Origin: Muribaculaceae bacterium
Lineage (GTDB): Bacteria; Bacteroidota; Bacteroidia; Bacteroidales; Muribaculaceae
Direction of reading: 5' to 3'
Assembly (NCBI GenBank): GCA_009775195.1
Contig: VSPF01000007.1
Location: 1 to 33,680 of the forward strand
DNA length: 33,680 bases
Below, in pieces: positions 29,550-33,680 of the stretch; the stretch's first letter is position 1, and each line of letters opens with the position of its first letter. The notes beneath the pieces are model-generated. The model was not told the DNA's origin. It saw only the letters and a list, made by a program, of their open reading frames with translations, and made no database searches. The position numbers and the translations under genes are program-made.

Positions 29550-30893
29550 TTAGCGTTTGCGGCGCATTTGGCGCATCTGGCGCATCATGGCGGCCGGGTT
29601 GGGGCCCATGTTGGTCATGGTGTGCATCATCTTGCGGATTTGGTCGAACTGCTTGAGCAGGCGGCTGACATCTTGAATCTGAGTGCCCGAGCCCTTGGCA
29701 ATACGCGCTACACGTGTGCCACGGATAACCTCGGGGTGTTCGCGCTCGTAGGGGGTCATCGACGATATGATGGCCTCGATGCCCTTGAAAGCGTTGTTGT
29801 CGATATCGATATCCTTGATGGCCTTGCCCATGCCGGGTATCATCGCGGCGAGGTCCTTGATGTTGCCCATGCGCTTGACTTGCTGTATTTGCTTGAGGAA
29901 GTCGTTGAAGGTAAACTGGTTGCGCTTGAGTTTCTTGGCTAACTCTTCGGCTTCTTTCTCGTCGAACTGCTGCTGTGCACGCTCTACGAGCGACACGATG
30001 TCGCCCATGCCGAGGATACGGTCGGCCATACGGGCCGGGTAGAATATGTCGATGCCGTCGAGGCTTTCGCCTGTGCCTATAAATTTGATGGGCTTGTCGA
30101 CCACGCTACGGATAGACAGGGCTGCACCACCACGAGTGTCGCCGTCGAGCTTGGTGAGGACAACGCCGCCGAAGTCGAGGCGCTCGTTGAAAGTGCGGGC
30201 GGTGTTGACCGCATCCTGGCCGGTCATGGCGTCGACCACGAAGAGGATTTCGCCGGGGTTGATGGCCTTTTTAATCGCCTCGATTTCGGCCATCATTTCC
30301 TCGTCGACGGCAAGTCGGCCGGCGGTATCGACAATCACCAGGTCGTTGTGGTTGGCCTTGGCATGCTCGATGGCGCGCTTGGCAATCGCCACGGGGTCTT
30401 TTACGCCGTCTTCGGTATATACTTCAACGCCAATGCTGTCGGCGAGGACTTTGAGCTGGTCGATGGCGGCGGGACGGTAAACGTCGCAGGCAACGAGCAG
30501 CGGGCGCATGGCTTTCTCGCTCTTGAGCTTCTTGGCAAGTTTGCCGGTAAAGGTGGTCTTACCCGAGCCCTGGAGGCCCGACATGAGTATGATTGCCGGC
30601 TTGCCCTCGATGCGCAGGGGTGTTTCCTGGCCGCCCATGAGGGTGGCCAGTTCGTCGTGTACAATCTTTACCATCAACTGGCCCGGCTCGATGGCGTTAA
30701 TCACGTTCTGGCCCAGGGCCTTCTGCTTTACATTGTCGGTGAAAGTCTTGGCTACCTTGTAGTTGACGTCGGCATCGATGAGTGCGCGACGAACGTCTTT
30801 GAGCGTTTCGGCTACGTTGATTTCGGTGATTCGGCCTTGGCCTTTGAGGAGCTTGAAGCTGCGCTCGAGTCTATCGCTAAGTTTTTCGAACAT
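29550..30893 (-). CDS. ffh: Signal recognition particle protein Ffh
   Basis: Ffh with 4.5S/SRP RNA binds hydrophobic signal sequences on the ribosome and docks with FtsY. The 447-residue protein has the N domain (1-95), the GTPase G domain with P-loop GLQGSGKT (106-113), DVYRPAAIDQL, DTAGR (189-193), TKLDGDTRGG (from 247) and a methionine-rich M domain (about 300-447) ending PAAMMRQMRQMRRKR. It lies 21 nt after panD. No SRP RNA gene is seen in the window. Confidence 0.97.
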   Translation of the reverse strand: MFEKLSDRLERSFKLLKGQGRITEINVAETLKDVRRALIDADVNYKVAKTFTDNVKQKALGQNVINAIEPGQLMVKIVHDELATLMGGQETPLRIEGKPAIILMSGLQGSGKTTFTGKLAKKLKSEKAMRPLLVACDVYRPAAIDQLKVLADSIGVEVYTEDGVKDPVAIAKRAIEHAKANHNDLVIVDTAGRLAVDEEMMAEIEAIKKAINPGEILFVVDAMTGQDAVNTARTFNERLDFGGVVLTKLDGDTRGGAALSIRSVVDKPIKFIGTGESLDGIDIFYPARMADRILGMGDIVSLVERAQQQFDEKEAEELAKKLKRNQFTFNDFLKQIQQVKRMGNIKDLAAMIPGMGKAIKDIDIDNNAFKGIEAIISSMTPYEREHPEVIRGTRVARIAKGSGTQIQDVSRLLKQFDQIRKMMHTMTNMGPNPAAMMRQMRQMRRKR

Positions 30894-30914
30894 TGGCTTG
30901 TGGGGGGTTAGGCT

Positions 30915-31265
30915 TTAGATGAGTTTGTTGGTCGCCGTGTCGGGGAATATGACGGTCGGCTTGAAGGTGCGTGCCTCGTCGGGAGTCATTGAGGCGTAGC
31001 ACATGATGATGACTATGTCGCCCGGCTGGACAAGGCGTGCGGCTGCACCGTTGAGGCATATTACGCCCGAGCCGCGAGGGCCGGCGATGGTGTATGTGTC
31101 GAGGCGTGCGCCATTGTTGTTGTTGACAATGTAGACACGCTCTCCCGGGAGTATGCCGGCGGCATCGAGGAGGTCCTCGTCAATAGTGATGCTGCCGATA
31201 TAGTCGAGCCGCGCCTCGGTAACGGTGACGCGGTGTATTTTCGATTTGAGTACCTGTATGAACAT
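30915..31265 (-). CDS. panD: Aspartate 1-decarboxylase proenzyme
   Basis: PanD makes beta-alanine from aspartate for pantothenate and CoA synthesis. It is made as a proenzyme that cleaves itself between Gly24 and Ser25, turning the serine into a pyruvoyl group. With the ATG at 31265 this pair falls exactly at 24-25 (DYIGSIT), which decides the start over the longer frame. The protein has 116 residues and carries the usual KSKIHRVTVTEARLDY start and IVIIMCYASM segment. It follows panC by 1 nt. Confidence 0.97.
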   Translation of the reverse strand: MFIQVLKSKIHRVTVTEARLDYIGSITIDEDLLDAAGILPGERVYIVNNNNGARLDTYTIAGPRGSGVICLNGAAARLVQPGDIVIIMCYASMTPDEARTFKPTVIFPDTATNKLI

Positions 31266-31266
31266 C

Positions 31267-32115
31267 TCAGTATCGTATATTGTCAATCAGTCGTACGCCG
31301 CCGCAGTAGACGGTGGCACAGCCGGCGGCACCAAGGTCGCCGGCATCGGCCCAACGGCTTATGGGCTGCATGGTGCGCGCATCGACGATGCTGTAGTATT
31401 CGGCTTCGAGACCGTCGATGTTGTTGATGGCGTCGAGGGTCAGTTTCTCTACCTGGTCGGCTTCGTAGCCTTGCTTTTTGAGGTCAACGCTGTCGGCGAG
31501 TATGCGGTGTATTTGCGGCGCGATGGCGCGGGCCTCGGGGCTGAGGCGAACGTTGCGCGAACTCAGGGCCAGGCCGTCGGTCTCGCGCACGATGGGGCAG
31601 GGCACGATTTCGAGGTCGAAACCTTCGAGCTCGACCATGCGGCGGATTACCGCAATCTGCTGGAAGTCTTTCTCGCCGAAATATGCGCGTGTGGGCTTTG
31701 CCCATGCAAATAGCTTGCTCACGATTTGTGCCACGCCGTTGAAGTGACCGGGACGCATCGCGCCTTCCATCACTTCGGCTACGGGGCCGAGGTCGAATAC
31801 ACGGTTGTCGGGCTCGGGGTAAACCTCGTCGGGCGTGGGCACGAAGGCGTAGTCGGCGCCGCAGCCCTCGAGCATGGCGCAGTCGGCCTCCTCGGTGCGC
31901 GGATAAGTGCGCAGGTCATCGGCGTTGTTGAATTGGGTTGGATTGACAAACACGCTGACGACCACGACATCGTTCTCGCGACGTGCGCGGTCAACAAGCG
32001 ACTTGTGGCCAGCGTGGAGGGCACCCATTGTGGGCACCAGGCCTATGGTCTTGCCGTCGCGACGGGCAGCGTCGACGACCTGGGCAAGGCGGTTGACAGT
32101 ACGGATTATTTCCAT
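31267..32115 (-). CDS. panC: Pantothenate synthetase
   Basis: PanC joins pantoate and beta-alanine with ATP to make pantothenate. The 282-residue protein shows the nucleotidyltransferase motifs PTMGALHAGHKSLV (with the HxGH-type site), VSVFVNPTQFN, GEKDFQQ and the KMSKS-equivalent LSSRN. It is directly followed by panD, so both late pantothenate steps are made together. It is the first gene of a run that continues through ffh and folD, with a consensus promoter upstream at 32164-32194. Confidence 0.97.
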   Translation of the reverse strand: MEIIRTVNRLAQVVDAARRDGKTIGLVPTMGALHAGHKSLVDRARRENDVVVVSVFVNPTQFNNADDLRTYPRTEEADCAMLEGCGADYAFVPTPDEVYPEPDNRVFDLGPVAEVMEGAMRPGHFNGVAQIVSKLFAWAKPTRAYFGEKDFQQIAVIRRMVELEGFDLEIVPCPIVRETDGLALSSRNVRLSPEARAIAPQIHRILADSVDLKKQGYEADQVEKLTLDAINNIDGLEAEYYSIVDARTMQPISRWADAGDLGAAGCATVYCGGVRLIDNIRY

Positions 32116-32163
32116 TTCTTACCATTTGGCGGCCATTGTTTCGAAGCCGCAAATTTCAAGATG

Positions 32164-32194
32164 CAAAATTACACAATTCCCTCAAACCCACAAA
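32164..32194 (-). promoter_or_regulatory. Promoter of the panC-to-CPBP run
   Basis: Minus strand: TTTG (32194-32191), 19 nt, TAATTTTG (32171-32164), about 50-80 nt upstream of the panC ATG. It lies below the terminator of the preceding gene, as expected for a new unit. Confidence 0.75.
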
Positions 32195-32221
32195 ATCAAA
32201 GGCTTACTTTCGTGTATAAAA

Positions 32222-32258
32222 AACAAAAAAAGCCACATCGCCGGCGGCGGTGTGGCTT
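32222..32258 (-). terminator. Intrinsic terminator of myo-inositol-phosphate synthase gene
   Basis: Minus strand: AAGCCACA (32258-32251) pairs with TGTGGCTT (32237-32230), with a GC-rich inner stem, followed by a run of seven T in the TTTTTTTGTTT tract. Confidence 0.88.
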
Positions 32259-32280
32259 GTGGTTATGAGGTGGAGTGCGT

Positions 32281-33621
32281 TTAGTCGATGAGTTCGTCGG
32301 CTTTGTATCCACCCATTTCGCGGATAGCGTTCTTCAGCATCACGTACTGCTGGAAGAGGTGGTTTACGGGCACTTCGTCCTTTGTGTAGTCGTGCATAGG
32401 GCTCTTGAGGAAGAAGCTCAGGAAGCGCTGTATGCCGTAGCGGCCGGCGCGGGCAGCGAGGTCGCTAAGGAGTACGAGGTCGAGGCAGAGGGGGGCGGCG
32501 AGGATAGAGTCGCGGCAGAGGAAGTTAATCTTAATCTGCATGGGGTAGCCCATCCAGCCGAAGATATCGATGTTGTCCCAGCCCTCTTTGTTGTCGTTGC
32601 GCGGGGGATAGTAGTTGATACGTACTTTGTGGTAGTAACCCATGTGGTCGTTGCCTTCGCCACCGCAGTTTACACCGTAGAGGTCGGGCTGAGCTTCGGG
32701 AACGAGAATCGACTCGAGGGTCGAGAGCTTCGAAACTTCTTTTGTGCGGAAGTTAGCGGGCTCGTCGAGCACGAGGCCGTCGCGGTTGCCGAGGATGTTG
32801 GTCGAGAACCAGCCGTTGAGGCCGAGGCAGCGTGTGCCGATGATGGGGGCGAAGCCTGATTTAACGAGGGTCTGGCCGGTCTTGAAGTCCTTGCCGGCGA
32901 TGGGCATCTTGGTCTTCTCGGCGAGTTCCCACATTGCGGGGATGTCGACGGTGGTGTTGGGGGCACCCATGATGAAGGGGGCACCTTCGGTGAGGGCTGC
33001 GTAGGCATAGCACATCGAAGGGGCGATATGCTCTTTGTCGTCGGCCTTCATGGCCTCTTCGAGAGCGGCCAGGGTGTAGTGGCATTTCTCGTCAACGGGA
33101 ACGTAGACCTCGGTAGAAGCTGCCCAGAGAACTACTACTCGCTCAACACCGCTGTTTTTCTTGAAGTTGCGGATGTCTTCGCGAAGCTGCTCGACCATTT
33201 CCCAGCGGGTTTTGCCGTGCATGATGTTGTCGCCGGTAAGGCGTGCGGCATAGTTGTGGTCGAAAGCTGCCGGCATGGGCACGATTTTTTCGAGTTCGTC
33301 GCGCACGGGCTCGATGTCCTTCTCTTTGAGGACCTCGGCGTGCATGGCCGATTCGTATGCGTTTGCAGGATAGACATCCCATGCTGCGAAGACGATGTCG
33401 TTGAGGTCAGCGATGGGTGCGATTTCGTTGTATTTGAGGTATTTTTTGTCAGCGCCTTCGCCCACACGGATGCGGTCGTACTGAGTCATGGAGCCAACGG
33501 GTTTGGCAAGACCTTTGCGAGTCATCAAAACGCCGGTCATGAAGGTGGTAGAAACTGCGCCGAGGCCTACGACCATGACGCCAAGTTTACCGTTTGTCGG
33601 TTTTGCTTTAGTTTCGCTCAT
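32281..33621 (-). CDS. ino1: myo-Inositol-1-phosphate synthase
   Basis: This NAD-dependent enzyme converts glucose 6-phosphate to myo-inositol 1-phosphate, the entry to inositol lipids. The 446-residue protein has the dinucleotide motif GLGAVSTTFMTGV (20-32), an internal segment VVVLWAASTEVY, the conserved GKDFKTGQTLVKSGFAP block that holds active-site lysines, and LGLNGWFSTNILGNRDG. Length and motifs fit the bacterial class. Its neighbour on the left is separated by a terminator; any partner genes for phosphatidylinositol synthesis would lie beyond the right edge of the window, where 59 nt of AT-rich leader are seen. Confidence 0.95.
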   Translation of the reverse strand: MSETKAKPTNGKLGVMVVGLGAVSTTFMTGVLMTRKGLAKPVGSMTQYDRIRVGEGADKKYLKYNEIAPIADLNDIVFAAWDVYPANAYESAMHAEVLKEKDIEPVRDELEKIVPMPAAFDHNYAARLTGDNIMHGKTRWEMVEQLREDIRNFKKNSGVERVVVLWAASTEVYVPVDEKCHYTLAALEEAMKADDKEHIAPSMCYAYAALTEGAPFIMGAPNTTVDIPAMWELAEKTKMPIAGKDFKTGQTLVKSGFAPIIGTRCLGLNGWFSTNILGNRDGLVLDEPANFRTKEVSKLSTLESILVPEAQPDLYGVNCGGEGNDHMGYYHKVRINYYPPRNDNKEGWDNIDIFGWMGYPMQIKINFLCRDSILAAPLCLDLVLLSDLAARAGRYGIQRFLSFFLKSPMHDYTKDEVPVNHLFQQYVMLKNAIREMGGYKADELID

Positions 33622-33680
33622 TTACAATGATTTAGTTAGGTTTATTATTCTTGATTTATTTCCAATTTGTGTTGCCAAAA

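Noticed and set aside
32116..32280. Riboswitch upstream of panC
   Set aside because: The interval is explained by the terminator of the preceding gene and a consensus promoter, leaving too short a leader for a known aptamer.

Overview
The window looks like a chromosomal segment of a gut Bacteroidales bacterium, most likely a GC-rich lineage such as Muribaculaceae. This is inferred from gene content and order: ftsX-DUF3098-uppP-truB-queA, a SurA-like PPIase followed by an OstA-like protein, a VorB-type 2-oxoacid:ferredoxin oxidoreductase, and a bacterial myo-inositol-phosphate synthase. It is also supported by repeated promoter-like sites of the Bacteroidetes primary sigma factor, TTTG-N18/20-TAnnTTTG, in front of most transcription units. 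No database search was possible, so the taxon is an inference.

Layout, left to right. (1) 1-1180, minus: 5' part of RNase HII (rnhB), overlapping the 3' end of a LexA/S24-type repressor. (2) 1181-1533: a gene-free stretch with a long imperfect inverted repeat, then a plus-strand SemiSWEET transporter. (3) 1999-6040, minus: PD-(D/E)XK nuclease-like protein, rRNA m5C methyltransferase and ABC exporter, with 4-nt stop/start overlaps; tRNA-Gln(TTG) with its own terminator lies just upstream. (4) 6313-8998, minus: four-subunit ferredoxin oxidoreductase. (5) 9268-12807, plus: esterase, recF, DUF721, thioesterase and an AT-rich lipoprotein gene flanked by a 42-bp direct repeat. (6) 12969-14659, plus: ECF sigma factor, probable anti-sigma factor and a secreted protein with a heptad-like QQR repeat. 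(7) 14901-18007, plus: SurA-like chaperone and OstA-like protein (envelope biogenesis). (8) 17987-22736, minus: ftsX-DUF3098-uppP-truB-queA-aguB. (9) 23043-23680, plus: HigBA-type toxin-antitoxin between the two arms of a repeat that is a simple hairpin elsewhere in the window. (10) 23805-24080, minus: rpsO; then an AT-rich secreted protein with a T9SS-like C-terminus. (11) 25240-32115, minus: a compact run panC-panD-ffh-(zinc ribbon/WG protein)-folD-capA-trmN6-CPBP protease. (12) 32281-33621, minus: myo-inositol-1-phosphate synthase.

Most genes are housekeeping: translation and RNA modification, protein targeting, envelope lipid and LPS transport, CoA and folate biosynthesis, and anaerobic 2-oxoacid oxidation. 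The less ordinary material is intergenic or recently inserted: the 1255-1420 inverted repeat, the self-cleaving repressor with a palindrome in its promoter, the hairpin family that brackets higBA, the lipoprotein gene flanked by a duplicated thioesterase 3' end, the sigma/anti-sigma/QQR-repeat module, and three low-GC genes inside high-GC surroundings. No CRISPR array, prophage, IS transposase or complete defence operon is visible. None of the findings amounts to a demonstrated new system.
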